Positions 37,140 to 48,160 are shown, numbered from the stretch's first letter. The stretch: 64,000 nt of DNA from an uncultured Paracoccaceae bacterium (GCA_943787985.1 CALSOO010000005.1:434001-498000); one strand, 5' to 3'. Notes: generated from the sequence alone by a model not told the origin. Numbers and translations are program-made.

Positions 37140-38419
37140 TCGGTTACGTCTCTATAGGCCTGTTGGGTCTGCTTGCACTTTCAATTCCGGTTGGCATCGT
37201 CTTGTTCTTGTTGGGATTTGGCATCGACACCTTTTTCTCTAGCTTCCCGCTCACAAGAGGGCTGGGGAATATGGTCTGGTCCTCGTCAAATTCGGCGACA
37301 CTGATCGCAATCCCGTTCTTTGTGTTGCTGGGCGAAATTCTTGTGCGCAGCGGAGTTGCGACACGCACCTACGCCGCCTTGGATCGCTGGGTGTCATGGT
37401 TGCCAGGTGGCTTGGTTCACGCCAACATCGCCACAGCCACGATGTTTTCTGCGACCTCTGGTTCCTCTGTCGCCACCGCGGCCACCGTCGCCACGGTGGC
37501 TATGCCGCAAGCTGAAAAGCTTGGCTATGATCCCAAGCTCTTTTCTGGCGCCATCGCCGCAGGCGGCACCCTCGGGATTATGATCCCACCTTCGATCAAC
37601 TTGATCGTCTACGGGTTCCTCACACAATCTTCGATCCCGCAACTCTTTCTCGCGGGTCTCATTCCGGGACTTGCGCTGGCCGTTTCCTTTATGGCTGTTA
37701 CAGCTATGATCTGCATCATCCGACCGGATTTGGGCGGGTTGCGACGGACGTTTCCTTTCACGCAAATGCTGCGCGCACTGATTGACCTTATTCCGATCCT
37801 GTTGCTGTTCGGACTGATCGTCGGATCCATTTACGCCGGCTGGGCAACCCCAACAGAAGCGGCAGCTGTCGGCGTCGCGGGGGCCTTCCTCATTGCACTG
37901 GGGTTCGGCGGCGTCTCTTGGGATATGCTGAACCAATCGCTTACGGGAACGGTCAAAATCACGTCGATGATTATGCTTATCGTGATTGGGGCATCGTTCC
38001 TCAATTTCACGCTTGCCTCCGCGGGCCTTGGTCGCGAACTCACCGAATTCATGGAGGGTCTTGGCCTTACACCGATGAAGACAATCCTTGTCGTGGTTGT
38101 TCTCTACATCGTTCTGGGTTTCTTTATCGAAACACTCTCACTCATGGTGGTGACAATCCCCATCATCGTTCCGCTGGTCGTGGCTCAAGGCTTTGACGTG
38201 ATCTGGTTCGGCATCTTGATGATTGTCTTGATCGAAATGGCTCTCATCACGCCTCCGGTCGGTCTTAACCTCTATGTGGTCCAGGGGGCACGAAAATCGG
38301 GGAGCCTGAATGAGGTCATGCTCGGGGCGCTGCCTTACTGCCTCACTATGCTCGCCATGGCCTTCTTGCTCGTCGCATTCCCTAGCATAGCGCTCTTCCT
38401 TCCTAACGCTTTGCAGTAA
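37136..38419 (+). CDS. TRAP transporter large permease (DctM)
   Basis: 427 residues, about twelve hydrophobic segments. Family motifs GTLGIMIPPSINLIVYGFLT and LITPPVGLNLYVVQGARK are clear. Sodium-coupled symporter subunit that works with DctQ and the binding protein. Confidence 0.93.
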   Translation: MIGYVSIGLLGLLALSIPVGIVLFLLGFGIDTFFSSFPLTRGLGNMVWSSSNSATLIAIPFFVLLGEILVRSGVATRTYAALDRWVSWLPGGLVHANIATATMFSATSGSSVATAATVATVAMPQAEKLGYDPKLFSGAIAAGGTLGIMIPPSINLIVYGFLTQSSIPQLFLAGLIPGLALAVSFMAVTAMICIIRPDLGGLRRTFPFTQMLRALIDLIPILLLFGLIVGSIYAGWATPTEAAAVGVAGAFLIALGFGGVSWDMLNQSLTGTVKITSMIMLIVIGASFLNFTLASAGLGRELTEFMEGLGLTPMKTILVVVVLYIVLGFFIETLSLMVVTIPIIVPLVVAQGFDVIWFGILMIVLIEMALITPPVGLNLYVVQGARKSGSLNEVMLGALPYCLTMLAMAFLLVAFPSIALFLPNALQ

Positions 38420-38488
38420 AACCAAAAACTTTTGAAACTTAAATGACTGTGGGCCTGTGAAGGCCTGCAAACAGAGGAGATATGTCTC

Positions 38489-41400
38489 ATGTGGCAATTC
38501 TGGGTAGATCGCGGCGGCACGTTTACAGACATCGTCGCAAAGGCACCGGATGGTGCGCTGCAGACGCATAAATTGCTGTCTGAAAACCCAGAGGTTTATC
38601 CGGACGCGGCCGTGCATGGCATTCGCCATCTTCTGGGGCTTGGTCCGAATGAAACAATTCCCCCTTCAACAATAAGCGCCGTTAAAATGGGGACGACCGT
38701 TGCGACGAATGCGCTCTTGGAGCGCAAAGGGGAACGCACTGTTCTTTTGATTACCAAGGGACTCCGAGACCTGTTGCGGATCGGGTATCAGAACCGCCCA
38801 CGGCTGTTTGATCTGGATATTGTGCTGCCTGAGCTGTTGTATGATGACGTGATCGAGATCCAAGAACGGGTTGCCGCTGACGGAACCGTTATTACGCCTC
38901 TTGAAACGACTGAAGCACGCGAAGCGCTCTCACGCGCCTATGGCAACGGGTACCGCTCTGTCGCAATTGCGCTCATGCACAGTTATCGTTTCCCCGAGCA
39001 TGAAAAAGCCTTGGGCAAGATGGCGCAACAATCGGGCTTTACCCAAATATCACTCAGCCATGAGGCCAGCCCCCTGATCAAGTTGGTGTCACGCGGCGAC
39101 ACTGCCGTGGTTGATGCTTATCTGTCTCCAATTTTACGCCGCTATGTGCGTCAGGTGGCCGATGCTTTGGGTACATCGAAAGGCGGATGCGAAAAGCTGA
39201 TGTTTATGCGTTCCAACGGAGGGCTGACGGATGCCGCGCTGTTCGAGGGGCGGGACGCGATCCTTTCCGGACCTGCTGGCGGCGTCGTCGGCATGGTGCG
39301 TACGGCGGCAGAGCAAGGTTTCGATCGCCTGATCGGCTTTGATATGGGCGGGACATCGACTGATGTTTGCCACTATGCGGGTGCCTTTGAGCGCAGCTTT
39401 GAAACCGAAGTGGCAGGTGTGCGGATGCGGGCACCAATGATGTCGATCCATACAGTTGCTGCTGGCGGTGGCTCAATTCTGTCGTATCGCGATGGACGTA
39501 TGCAAGTTGGCCCCGAAAGTGCGGGTGCCAACCCCGGTCCTGCGTCGTATCGCCGAGGCGGGCCATTGACCGTGACTGATTGCAACGTGCTTTTGGGGAA
39601 ACTGCAACCTGATCAGTTCCCGCCTGTGTTTGGACCTGATGCGGATCAGCCGCTTGATGTTGATGTCGTTCGCCAGAAATTTGCCGCGATGGCCAAAGAC
39701 ATCGGTGGCGACCGCAACGTTGAGGATATCGCCGAAGGCTTCTTGCGGATCGCGGTCGAGAATATGGCCAACGCCATCAAAAAGATCAGTGTCCAGCGCG
39801 GCTATGATGTCACGAAGTATACAATGAACTGCTTTGGGGGCGCGGGAGGTCAACATGCCTGCCTTGTGGCTGATGCACTTGGTATGAAGAGCATCTTCAT
39901 CCATCCCTTTGCCGGCGTTTTGTCGGCCTTTGGCATGGGTCTCGCTGATGTCCGCGCGATGCGGGAACATCAGTTTGGTGAAGGATTTGATCGGTTGGTT
40001 GAGGCGGAAATCGCCCTTGGTGGCTTGATTGAAGCTGTGGAGGGTGAGGTCTCAGGCCAAGGTATCCCCTCAGATCAAATTAGCATTGTCACAATGGCAC
40101 ACATCCGCCCCGATGGTGCGCAGCAGACCATTCCTGTCCCTTTCGGGTCCCCGGCCGAGATGACGTCCGCTTTTGAGCAGGCGCATCACCAGCAATTCGG
40201 GTTTGTTCCCGTTAATGCCAAGCTCTTGATTGATGTGCTCTCTGCCGAAGCGATCGGGAACACAGGTGAGCGGATCAGCATGCCAGATATCTCAGAAGCG
40301 GCTGTGGCGGAACAATCAGGCCGCATGTGGTCTGCCGGAGCGTGGCGCGACGTGCCGTTGGTCGACCGCACGACCCTTGCAAAAGGCGCACGCGTAGACG
40401 GGCCTGCCATCCTCACAGAGCCTACTGGCACCAATATTCTGGAAGCCGGTTGGCAGGCAGAATGTGTTGCAGGTGGCAATCTGGTTCTGACACGCACCGT
40501 TCCCCTAGCGCGGCAAGAGGCGGTTGGGACACAAGTCGATCCGGTTATGCTGGAGGTTTTCAACAATCTGTTTATGTCGATTGCTGACCAGATGGGGGCA
40601 ACCTTGGCCAACACGGCCTATTCCGTGAATATCAAAGAACGCTACGATTTTTCCTGTGCCATCTTTGATGAAGCGGGCGATCTGGTTGCCAACGCGCCCC
40701 ATGTTCCCGTCCACCTGGGGTCTATGTCTGAAAGTGTTCGGACAATCTTGCGCCAGAATGCCGGCCATATAAAACCCGGCGATGTGTTCATGATGAACAA
40801 TCCTTATAACGGCGGAACACACCTCCCGGATGTCACCGTCATTACACCCGTCTTTGATGAAGATGGAACGCGTATCATCTTTACGGTCGCCAGTCGTGGG
40901 CACCATGCTGACATTGGTGGCAAAACGCCGGGATCTGCCCCGCCTGACAGCAGAACCATCGAAGACGAAGGCGTGCTGATTGATAACTTCCTTTTGGTCA
41001 AAGCAGGTCAGTTGCAAGACGCTGAAGCGCGTGCCTTGTTGGCCTCTGGTCGTTACCCTTGCCGAAACATCGACCAGAACATGGCGGACCTCGCTGCGCA
41101 AATCGCTGCGAACGCCACTGGTGTCGCCGAACTACTGCGCATTGCCAAGCAGTTCACCCTCGACACGGTGCATGCGTATATGTCCCACGTTCAAGACAAC
41201 GCCGAAGAAAGTGTGCGCCAAGTTCTGGATGTCCTGAAGGACTGTTCGTTTACCTATCCCCTGGACGATGGGGCCCAGATCAAAGTTTCCATCGTGGTTG
41301 ATCACAAAAAGCGGCAAGCGCTCATTGATTTCACCGGCACCTCGGGACAAAGCGAATATAACTACAACGCCCCTCTGGCCATTTGTCGAGCCGTTGTCCT

Positions 41401-42073
41401 TTACGTCTTCCGTACGCTTGTCGGTGCTGACATTCCGATGAATGAAGGATGTCTAAAGCCGCTTATTCTGAACGTTCCCGAGGGGAGCATGATCAACCCC
41501 AACGCGCCTGCGGCTGTGATTTCTGGCAACACAGAAGTCAGTCAGGCGATCGCGGACACGCTTTATGGCGCTTTGGGCGTCATAGCGGGAAGCCAAGGCA
41601 CCATGAACAATTTTGTCTACGGCAATGAAACGCATCAGAACTATGAGACAATATGCGGGGGGACCGGGGCCGGTGACGGGTTTCACGGGACCAGCGCAGT
41701 CCATAGCCACATGACAAACACACGCATGACGGATCCCGAAGTTCTGGAAACGCGCTTTCCGGTGCGTGTGGATGAATTCTCAATCCGCAGCGGCTCTGGC
41801 GGCTTGGGCAAATTTGTAGGCGGAAACGGGATTGTCAGACGACTACGGTTTCTTGAGCCGATGACCGTCACAGTTTTGTCGTCTCACCGCGTGGTGCCGC
41901 CACATGGTGCAGCAGGCGGACGGCCCGGAACCACAGGTGAAAATGCCGTTGAACGCAGTGACGGGCAGATTGAAAACCTGAATGGAAACGATGTGGCGCA
42001 ATTGGACGTAGACGACGTCTTTGTCATGAAAACCCCGGGTGGTGGTGGATACGGTGAGGTTGGCAAGGAATAA
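38489..42073 (+). CDS. Fused hydantoinase A/B - 5-oxoprolinase family ATPase
   Basis: 1194 residues. Residues 1-660 are the HyuA part: actin-like N-terminus [29 protein letters not shown] and [14 protein letters not shown]. From about residue 672 the HyuB part begins ([38 protein letters not shown] near the end). Fusion of both subunits is the arrangement of eukaryotic 5-oxoprolinase, which opens 5-oxoproline to glutamate with ATP; bacterial members also act on hydantoins. It closes a five-gene run after the DUF1445 and TRAP genes. Confidence 0.92.
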   Translation: MWQFWVDRGGTFTDIVAKAPDGALQTHKLLSENPEVYPDAAVHGIRHLLGLGPNETIPPSTISAVKMGTTVATNALLERKGERTVLLITKGLRDLLRIGYQNRPRLFDLDIVLPELLYDDVIEIQERVAADGTVITPLETTEAREALSRAYGNGYRSVAIALMHSYRFPEHEKALGKMAQQSGFTQISLSHEASPLIKLVSRGDTAVVDAYLSPILRRYVRQVADALGTSKGGCEKLMFMRSNGGLTDAALFEGRDAILSGPAGGVVGMVRTAAEQGFDRLIGFDMGGTSTDVCHYAGAFERSFETEVAGVRMRAPMMSIHTVAAGGGSILSYRDGRMQVGPESAGANPGPASYRRGGPLTVTDCNVLLGKLQPDQFPPVFGPDADQPLDVDVVRQKFAAMAKDIGGDRNVEDIAEGFLRIAVENMANAIKKISVQRGYDVTKYTMNCFGGAGGQHACLVADALGMKSIFIHPFAGVLSAFGMGLADVRAMREHQFGEGFDRLVEAEIALGGLIEAVEGEVSGQGIPSDQISIVTMAHIRPDGAQQTIPVPFGSPAEMTSAFEQAHHQQFGFVPVNAKLLIDVLSAEAIGNTGERISMPDISEAAVAEQSGRMWSAGAWRDVPLVDRTTLAKGARVDGPAILTEPTGTNILEAGWQAECVAGGNLVLTRTVPLARQEAVGTQVDPVMLEVFNNLFMSIADQMGATLANTAYSVNIKERYDFSCAIFDEAGDLVANAPHVPVHLGSMSESVRTILRQNAGHIKPGDVFMMNNPYNGGTHLPDVTVITPVFDEDGTRIIFTVASRGHHADIGGKTPGSAPPDSRTIEDEGVLIDNFLLVKAGQLQDAEARALLASGRYPCRNIDQNMADLAAQIAANATGVAELLRIAKQFTLDTVHAYMSHVQDNAEESVRQVLDVLKDCSFTYPLDDGAQIKVSIVVDHKKRQALIDFTGTSGQSEYNYNAPLAICRAVVLYVFRTLVGADIPMNEGCLKPLILNVPEGSMINPNAPAAVISGNTEVSQAIADTLYGALGVIAGSQGTMNNFVYGNETHQNYETICGGTGAGDGFHGTSAVHSHMTNTRMTDPEVLETRFPVRVDEFSIRSGSGGLGKFVGGNGIVRRLRFLEPMTVTVLSSHRVVPPHGAAGGRPGTTGENAVERSDGQIENLNGNDVAQLDVDDVFVMKTPGGGGYGEVGKE

Positions 42074-42843
42074 TATTTTAACAATACTGGCCTTGCCCGA
42101 AATGTCCCTGTTCATGGTGCATATTCGGGCGGGCCAACTTGAAACAGTCATGGGTCCAGCGCCTGATCTTGTCCGCTTAACGTTCCCCTCTGTGATGCCG
42201 GTTCCCTGCAATAATGATGGGTGTCCACACCAAAAAGTTTCAATTTTTGCAATTTCAGAAAAAAATGTTTTGAGAAAGCAATTGTGGTTGTCTGCTTGCC
42301 TATAGGGTTTGATCAAAAGCGGTCTGCTTTAGATGCTGGACCAGTCTGGTGGTGGGCTCATCACTCATAACCCCGGCTATGCTTGGTTCGGGGTCCCGTC
42401 GCATTCTTTGCGCCTATTATGTCTCAGGTTGAACACCACCGAGCTGGATTCACAACATGAATCCAATAAATCGACTTTTGGAACAAAGCTTGGTTTCAAC
42501 GTGCAAAGACAGGGGCTGTTTTGTTGCATTGTGTTGGCGGGCCTTGTTGGTTAACCGCTTGACCGGTTTTCCTGCCATTTGGGCTTGGAACCTGTTGCCC
42601 TGAATAATTTCAGCACTGCATCGATCTACAATGAACTTGCGTGGGCTGTAGGGAAAAAGCCTTACAATCCGGCAGATATGATTATCGAAGTACAGTCGGT
42701 CAAGTTCATGGACATGAATGTGATTCCGAAAATCAAGCCTGACCGCTTTGAGGCAGTCGTCGCCCGATGGAATGCCATTCGATCTGCCTACAGCACCTTT
42801 CAATCGTGTGGCCTATGGAAATAGCTGAAAAAAGGACGGGCAG
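42074..42843. other. 770-base stretch with no recognisable gene
   Basis: AT-richer than its neighbours, with short open frames on both strands. The longest plus-strand one (42579-42824) has an amino-acid mix like coding sequence (NPADMIIEVQSVKFMDMNV), but I recognise no family and it starts at TTG. No terminal repeats or tRNA seen. Most likely decayed accessory DNA between two cassettes. Confidence 0.5.
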
Positions 42844-43153
42844 ATGCCGGAATTATCTCAAGAAGAGATTTCGCAATTCGTAGATGATGGCTTTTTGACC
42901 CGTCAGCTGAGCTTGTCGGATGCGCAAATTGATGCACTTGCGGATATGTCATGGCACCATGTGACAGACATGAACCCGCATTTTCAACGGAATAACCCCG
43001 ACAGTTGGAGGGGGGATGTGACTGATTCTTGTCGTATCGCAGCGATTCCCAAACGGCGCGGACGTGTGAAATTACGTGAGTGTGTTCAAAACGAACCATT
43101 GTTACGCCAGACCGTGTTCGAAAATGATGAAGTTACAGAAGTGATTGAAGGGC
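42844..43153 (+). pseudogene. Truncated phytanoyl-CoA dioxygenase family gene
   Basis: The first about 103 residues (LSQEEISQFVDDGFLTRQLS, then QRNNPDSWRGDV and VTEVIEGLLG) resemble the N-terminus of PhyH-type Fe/2-oxoglutarate oxygenases. After about 43153 the frame continues only to 43242 with Pro/Arg-rich nonsense, and the HxD and later His ligands are missing. Non-functional fragment. Confidence 0.6.
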
Positions 43154-43164
43154 TATTGGGTCCA

Positions 43165-43383
43165 ACTGCGTTTCCTCGCCCCAAACCACAGGCTCTGCCG
43201 CGGCCTCAATCGCGGCGCGCAAGGAAGCTGTGTCGGTTCTGACCGCCCCATTATCATTCTTGACGTGTGGAGCATTCGCACCACCTGAGGGTCAAAAGCG
43301 GCTGATCCAGCGAAACGCGGCGATTTCGCAAGTCATATGCTTTTTGGCCGCTTCGAAATCAAATGTGAAAGCGACCGAACAGG
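43165..43383 (-). pseudogene. Degenerate minus-strand coding remnant
   Basis: Read on the minus strand this stretch gives coding-like peptides such as FDFEAAKKHMTCEIAAFRWI and NGAVRTDTASLRAAIEAAAE, joined across a TGA stop. It follows directly after the dctM gene and abuts the oxygenase fragment, so it may be what is left of a fourth gene of the TRAP operon. The family is not recognised. Confidence 0.3.
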
Positions 43384-44694
43384 CTAATTGAACGTCCCCG
43401 GCATGAAAGTGCGTGGCAGCCAGAGCGCGATTTCTGGAAAGATGATGATCAGAACTAAGATCAACAGCATTGGCGTCAGGATGATGATGACATCGCGCAT
43501 GACGCTGACGACGTTCATGCCGCCGATTGCTGCCGATATCAGCAGACACAATCCATAGGGCGGCGTTACCAGTCCGAAGGCCAATGAAATAATGCCAATA
43601 ATCGCGAAAGCGATCGGGTGAATATCTGCTGCCGTTGCAACTGGCAGCAACACTGTTCCAAGGATGATGATCGTCGGGATCGCGTCGATGAATAGTCCGA
43701 AGAACAGGAACAGCGCCGCAATTATCAGGGCTGTGCCGATCATGCCCAATTCGTTTGCGGTCATCGTATCAACGACCATGCGCGGCACGTTGTAGAAGGC
43801 GAGCATCCACCCGAAAGCGGAAGCTGTGCCAATTGCAAAAAGTGAGATCGAGGCAAAGCGCCCCGTGTCATAGAAGATGCCACCAAGGTCGCGCAAGGAA
43901 ACTGTGCGGTAGACGAATGCCCCCAGGATCAACGCATAACCCGCTGCAATGATGGCGCTTTCTGTTGGGGTCACGATCCCGCCAACGATCCCGCCGATCA
44001 CAAGGACTGGGGTCAGCATGGCTAGGAACGCGCCTTTGAAGGCGGTCCAGAATTCAGCAAATGTCGGTTTCAGCGCGATTGGGTAATTGTAGACTTTTGC
44101 ATAGCCATAAACCGTCGCCATCAGCGCGCCGCCGATCATCAAACCGGGAATTGCCCCGGCCAAGAACAAGGCCCCGACAGACATATGCATCACGCCGCCC
44201 CAGACAACCATCAAGATGCTTGGTGGAATAATCACGCCCATCACGGATGAGCAGGCAGTGATCGCAATGGCAAAGCGGGGATCATACCCTTCTTTGACCA
44301 TGGCCGGGATCAGGATTTTACCACACCCGGCTGCGTCAGCGGTTGAGGACCCGGAAATCCCGGCGAACAGCATGGAAACCGCAACATTCACATGGCCCAA
44401 GCCCCCGGGAAGCCAGCCTGTCAGCACGCGGGCCAGATCAATCAGTTTGGCTGTGATCTTGCCGGAGTTCATCAGGTTGGCAGCCAGCAAGAAGAACGGC
44501 ACAGCAAGCAGGATGAAGGAGTTATAAGACTGGAACATTCGGTCCAGGATAATGAAGGGGGTCAGCCGGATATCCAAAACGACCACAGGGATTGTTGCAA
44601 TGCCAAGCGCAAAGGCCACCGGGATACGGATGAAGATCAAGAACAGAAAACCGCCAACAAGGATGGCGCAGGCAACACCGGTGGTAAGGATCAT
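43384..44694 (-). CDS. TRAP transporter large permease (DctM)
   Basis: 436 residues, about twelve hydrophobic segments with GVIIPPSILMVVWGGVMHMS and FGLVTPPYGLCLLISAAIGG, the two family repeats. Last intact gene of a dctP-dctQ-dctM operon on the minus strand. Overlaps dctQ by 4 bases. Confidence 0.93.
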   Translation of the reverse strand: MILTTGVACAILVGGFLFLIFIRIPVAFALGIATIPVVVLDIRLTPFIILDRMFQSYNSFILLAVPFFLLAANLMNSGKITAKLIDLARVLTGWLPGGLGHVNVAVSMLFAGISGSSTADAAGCGKILIPAMVKEGYDPRFAIAITACSSVMGVIIPPSILMVVWGGVMHMSVGALFLAGAIPGLMIGGALMATVYGYAKVYNYPIALKPTFAEFWTAFKGAFLAMLTPVLVIGGIVGGIVTPTESAIIAAGYALILGAFVYRTVSLRDLGGIFYDTGRFASISLFAIGTASAFGWMLAFYNVPRMVVDTMTANELGMIGTALIIAALFLFFGLFIDAIPTIIILGTVLLPVATAADIHPIAFAIIGIISLAFGLVTPPYGLCLLISAAIGGMNVVSVMRDVIIILTPMLLILVLIIIFPEIALWLPRTFMPGTFN

Positions 44695-45194
44695 CGGGTT
44701 GCTTTCTTACTTTGTTTGTAGAGCGTTACCGCCTCATAAAGGCGGTACGCCGTGAATATGGTCCACACCACTCCAGCGATTGGAACAGTAATGTAGATCC
44801 ACAACAGATTGACTTGCATCATGACAGAAGTTTGGATCGTTCCGACCTTGGCGTATTCGATACCGTACCACGCGAACAGGGCGGCAAAGGCGCCAACAAA
44901 GATGTGGACGATGCTTTTCTGGATCAGCTTGCCCAAAGGACTTTGGGCGTCAGGGGTCACGACGACGTCGAAATGCGTCCCGTCCCAGACTGCGACCATT
45001 GACCCGATCATGACGATCCAGACAAAGATAAAAGTGGCCAACTCTTCCGTCCAAAGAAAGACGGGAATGATGCCCGTGTAACGTGCGATAACTTGCATCC
45101 CCACAGGGACAGCAAGTGATGCCATAAAGATCCCCAACAAGACGCGCAGGCCTTGGCAGAAGGTTTCGAGTGTACGCCCCAACATAATCATCAT
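44691..45194 (-). CDS. TRAP transporter small permease (DctQ)
   Basis: 167 residues with four hydrophobic segments and the FLWTEELATFIFVWIVMIG motif conserved in DctQ (trp-Thr-Glu-Glu). Two tandem ATGs at 45194 and 45191 can serve as start. Lies 73 bases after dctP. Confidence 0.88.
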   Translation of the reverse strand: MMIMLGRTLETFCQGLRVLLGIFMASLAVPVGMQVIARYTGIIPVFLWTEELATFIFVWIVMIGSMVAVWDGTHFDVVVTPDAQSPLGKLIQKSIVHIFVGAFAALFAWYGIEYAKVGTIQTSVMMQVNLLWIYITVPIAGVVWTIFTAYRLYEAVTLYKQSKKATR

Positions 45195-45267
45195 GCCCTA
45201 AAGCTATGGACCATAAGCCCGAAGTCGTGAAAAAGGCACCCACTTTCGGGGATGCCTCCTTGGGAGG

Positions 45268-46266
45268 TTACATACCCCGGACAGCTGTCAGAAGATCTGA
45301 GGCTGCGATGTCAGCTGCAAAAGCGTCCTGGACAGGGATGACCATATCAAGCAGCGCTTCGCGGTTTTCGAATTCCTGAACAATGACCTGACCGGCGTCG
45401 ACCATCTCCTGAAGCTTGATGCCGTCTTCGCGAGATTCAAGCTCACGTCCAAAGGTCCCGGCTTCTGCACCGGCCTCGAGAACTGCAGCTTGCAGATCTT
45501 CTGGAAGCGCGCGGAAGGCCTTACCGCTCATCACGATTGGGCGCACTGTGATTGTGTGCTTTGTCAGTGTAACGTGCGGTGCAACTTCGTAGAACTTGAG
45601 ATTCTGGATCGATGCGGCTTCGTTTTCGAAGCCCGCAATCACGCCAGATTGGATCGCGTTATAAACTTCGTTGTAGGCGATTGCAGATGGCGCCGCTGTC
45701 AAAGCATCAAAGATCTGCGCTTGGATTGGGGCACCCTTAACGCGCATCTTGTGACCGGCAAGGTCGGCAAGGTTTGCAATCGGTTCGCTTGAGACAAGGT
45801 TGCGAACGCCGCCGCCTGTATAGCTGATGATCATGATGTCCGCGTTCTCGAGCAGCTCTGCTTCAAGCGGCGCAAATGCATCGCTGGACAGAACGGTGTT
45901 CCAGTGATCCAGATCACGGAACAAGAACGGCATGTCCATCAAGGGAATGGCTGGCGCGAATTTTGCCATGTTGGACGGGGCCATGATTGTGTAGTCAATC
46001 GCAACGCCCTGCTGCAAAAAGTTCACATAGTCCTTCTCGACACCCAGTTCGCCATTGAGGCGCAGATCGAATGTGGCAGCGCCCGGCGCTTTCTCTTCGA
46101 CCAGCTCGGCGAACCGCACCATGGTTTTGGTGAAGGCGTGGTTGCCGTCAAACATGCTTGCGCCGCGCAAAGTCACGTCTTGTGCAACAGCTGGCATCGC
46201 AGATGCCACGGCAATTGCCAGGGCGCCGGCAAGCGTCTTGCGTTTGGTTGAGTCAAAAATCGTCAT
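45268..46266 (-). CDS. TRAP transporter solute-binding protein (DctP family)
   Basis: 332 residues. Signal peptide ending SAMPAVAQ, and the DctP signature NLADLAGHKMRVKGAPIQAQ with the conserved arginine. The closest visible style is the sugar-acid/dicarboxylate group (GELGVEKDYVNFLQQG). The ligand is not readable. Regulated probably by the divergent GntR gene. Confidence 0.9.
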   Translation of the reverse strand: MTIFDSTKRKTLAGALAIAVASAMPAVAQDVTLRGASMFDGNHAFTKTMVRFAELVEEKAPGAATFDLRLNGELGVEKDYVNFLQQGVAIDYTIMAPSNMAKFAPAIPLMDMPFLFRDLDHWNTVLSSDAFAPLEAELLENADIMIISYTGGGVRNLVSSEPIANLADLAGHKMRVKGAPIQAQIFDALTAAPSAIAYNEVYNAIQSGVIAGFENEAASIQNLKFYEVAPHVTLTKHTITVRPIVMSGKAFRALPEDLQAAVLEAGAEAGTFGRELESREDGIKLQEMVDAGQVIVQEFENREALLDMVIPVQDAFAADIAASDLLTAVRGM

Positions 46267-46602
46267 TGGTAGTCCTCCCAGACCTCTATTTGGTCGCCCA
46301 ATTTGGATCGGGCGGTCAGATTCTCTTTAAATCTTGCTACGGAGTTAGCGGTGCGATTCAAGATACGTCAAGTAAAATGATGACTAGTATGGTAATTGTT
46401 GTTGTGGCATGTTTGGAGTCGCAAGTCAGTTTGACGATGCGGATCAGTGAAACCTAAACACCACCCGCCGATTTCCAAAGCGCTAGCAGGATTGACATTT
46501 TCAAGCCAAACAGAGTTTGATCGTACACGGCATCAGGCATGACGGTAGAATGCACCGCAAAACACTCGAACGGCCATTAAACTGGCCAGAACACGGAACA
46601 AA
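46267..46602. other. Divergent promoter region between dctP and gntR
   Basis: 336 bases with no gene. It must contain promoters for both the TRAP operon and gntR. A GTATGGTA site at 46387-46394 is repeated, inverted, before the dehydrogenase gene on the other side of gntR. Confidence 0.5.
46387..46394 (+). promoter_or_regulatory. Candidate GntR operator half-site upstream of the TRAP operon
   Basis: GTATGGTA in the dctP-gntR gap. The reverse complement occurs at 47348-47355 between gntR and the SDR gene. FCD-type GntR operators often contain TGGTA/TACCA elements. Confidence 0.35.
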
Positions 46603-47304
46603 ATGGTAGCTCTCGACGCTTTGCCAAACAGTGATACAGACCTGAAACGCATGACAACGACGGAAGAGGTCTTTCTTCAGCTGAAGTCGGACATCATCTC
46701 GCTTAAGCTTGCGCCAGGGGCGAAGATTTCTGAAACCGAAGTCGCCAAAGCGCACAACGTGTCACGCCAACCCGTCCGAGAGGCGTTTTTGCGGCTTGGT
46801 AAGCTGAACCTGCTGCGGATAAAGCCGCAAGTTGCTACGCGAATCTGCAAGATATCCTATCAGGAACTTCGCAATACAAGGTTTCTGAGAGCCGCTGTCG
46901 AAGTCGAAGTGGTGCGCGTTGCCTGTCAGGTTGCAACGAATGAAACCTTGGCGCCGCTGTCAGAAAACCTTGCCCAGCAAGAGGCAGCGGTCAAAGTACG
47001 CGACGCCAAATGCTTGCAAGAACTCGACTATCAATTTCACCGGCTCATTTGTCACGCAGCCAACCGCTTGCCCGCTTTTCAAACGATCGCCGAGAACAAA
47101 ACCCACACCGATCGCGTTTGCACATTGGAACTGGCGAATACATCGGGAATGGACGAGGTTCTTGAAGGGCACACCGCGATTTTCAAGGCCATCCAGCAGG
47201 GCAATGAAGAGGTTGCTGTTGCGATGACACGGCATCATTTGCGCCACCTTGATGGTACATTGACCCGAGCTAGCGAAAACTATCCCGAGTACTTTGAAGA
47301 CTAG
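46603..47304 (+). CDS. GntR-family regulator, FCD type
   Basis: 233 residues (a start at 46651 is possible). N-terminal winged helix with KISETEVAKAHNVSRQPVRE, and C-terminal all-helical FCD domain with the likely metal ligands in LDYQFHRLICHAANR, EGHTAIFKAI and MTRHHLRHL. Such regulators sense small organic acids. It lies between the TRAP operon and an SDR gene, both probably its targets. Confidence 0.93.
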   Translation: MVALDALPNSDTDLKRMTTTEEVFLQLKSDIISLKLAPGAKISETEVAKAHNVSRQPVREAFLRLGKLNLLRIKPQVATRICKISYQELRNTRFLRAAVEVEVVRVACQVATNETLAPLSENLAQQEAAVKVRDAKCLQELDYQFHRLICHAANRLPAFQTIAENKTHTDRVCTLELANTSGMDEVLEGHTAIFKAIQQGNEEVAVAMTRHHLRHLDGTLTRASENYPEYFED

Positions 47305-47347
47305 TCCTTAGGCTATGTACACTTCACAATTGACTCACTATGCATAC

Positions 47348-47355
47348 TACCATAC
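47348..47355 (-). promoter_or_regulatory. Candidate GntR operator half-site upstream of the SDR gene
   Basis: TACCATAC on the plus strand, the inverted copy of the site at 46387-46394. It lies about 55 bases before the SDR start, suitable for repression. Confidence 0.35.
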
Positions 47356-47410
47356 CAAATTGAGATGAACGTGGCGACGACTGCTGCGCATTTAATTTTG
47401 GGGATGATCC

Positions 47411-48160
47411 ATGAATATGAACGGTAAGACAGCGATCGTGACCGGCGGTGGACGTGATATTGGACGCGCCTGCGCGCTGCGGTTGGCACGCGAGGGTGCA
47501 AATGTCGCCATCAACTATCATGCGAGCAACGCGGGCGCTAATAGCGCTGTCGCCGAGATCAAGGCAGCTGGCGGCAATGCCTTCGCGCTGCAAGGCGACA
47601 TGACCGATGCAAAGAATGTGGCAGACCTTCTTTCTGAAACCCAATCCCATTTTGGTGCCGAGATCAGCACTTTGGTTCATGTGACTGGTGGGTTGGTCGC
47701 GCGCAAGACAATCGCCGACATGGACATAGATCACTGGAATTCAGTGATGAATTTGAATCTGACGTCGCTATATCACATCGTCAAAACCGTCACCCCGCAT
47801 ATGCCGGACGGAAGCAGTATTGTGACGTTTGCGTCTCAAGCGGGTCGCGATGGTGGCGGACCAGGCGCAATTGCATATGCGGCGTCCAAAGGGGCGGTCA
47901 TGACAATGACGCGCGGGCTAGCCAAAGAGCTGGGCCCCGCAATCCGCGTCAATGCGGTCTGTCCGGGCATGACCGATACCGACTTCCATAACAAATTCAC
48001 CAAAGACGCCGTTCGCGCGAACGTGGCAAACGGAACGCCATTGAAGCGCGAAGGGCAGTCAGATGAGGTCGCAAGTCTTGTGGCGTTCCTTGCTTCCGAT
48101 GAGGCTGCTTTCATGACGGGCGCAAGCCTCGACATCAATGGCGGCACGCTGTTTTCCTAA
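47411..48160 (+). CDS. Short-chain dehydrogenase/reductase
   Basis: 249 residues, classical SDR. NAD(P)-binding [10 protein letters not shown] at 11-20, catalytic Ser near 142 and Y156/K160 in AYAASK, then [16 protein letters not shown]. The C-terminus [15 protein letters not shown] is the usual end. Likely oxidises a hydroxy-acid or sugar derivative imported by the neighbouring TRAP system. Confidence 0.9.
   Translation: MNMNGKTAIVTGGGRDIGRACALRLAREGANVAINYHASNAGANSAVAEIKAAGGNAFALQGDMTDAKNVADLLSETQSHFGAEISTLVHVTGGLVARKTIADMDIDHWNSVMNLNLTSLYHIVKTVTPHMPDGSSIVTFASQAGRDGGGPGAIAYAASKGAVMTMTRGLAKELGPAIRVNAVCPGMTDTDFHNKFTKDAVRANVANGTPLKREGQSDEVASLVAFLASDEAAFMTGASLDINGGTLFS

Noticed and set aside
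42500..42545. GGGGCTGTTTTGTTGCATTG as an IS5-family end
   Set aside because: It slightly resembles some IS ends, but I found no partner repeat or transposase remains around it.
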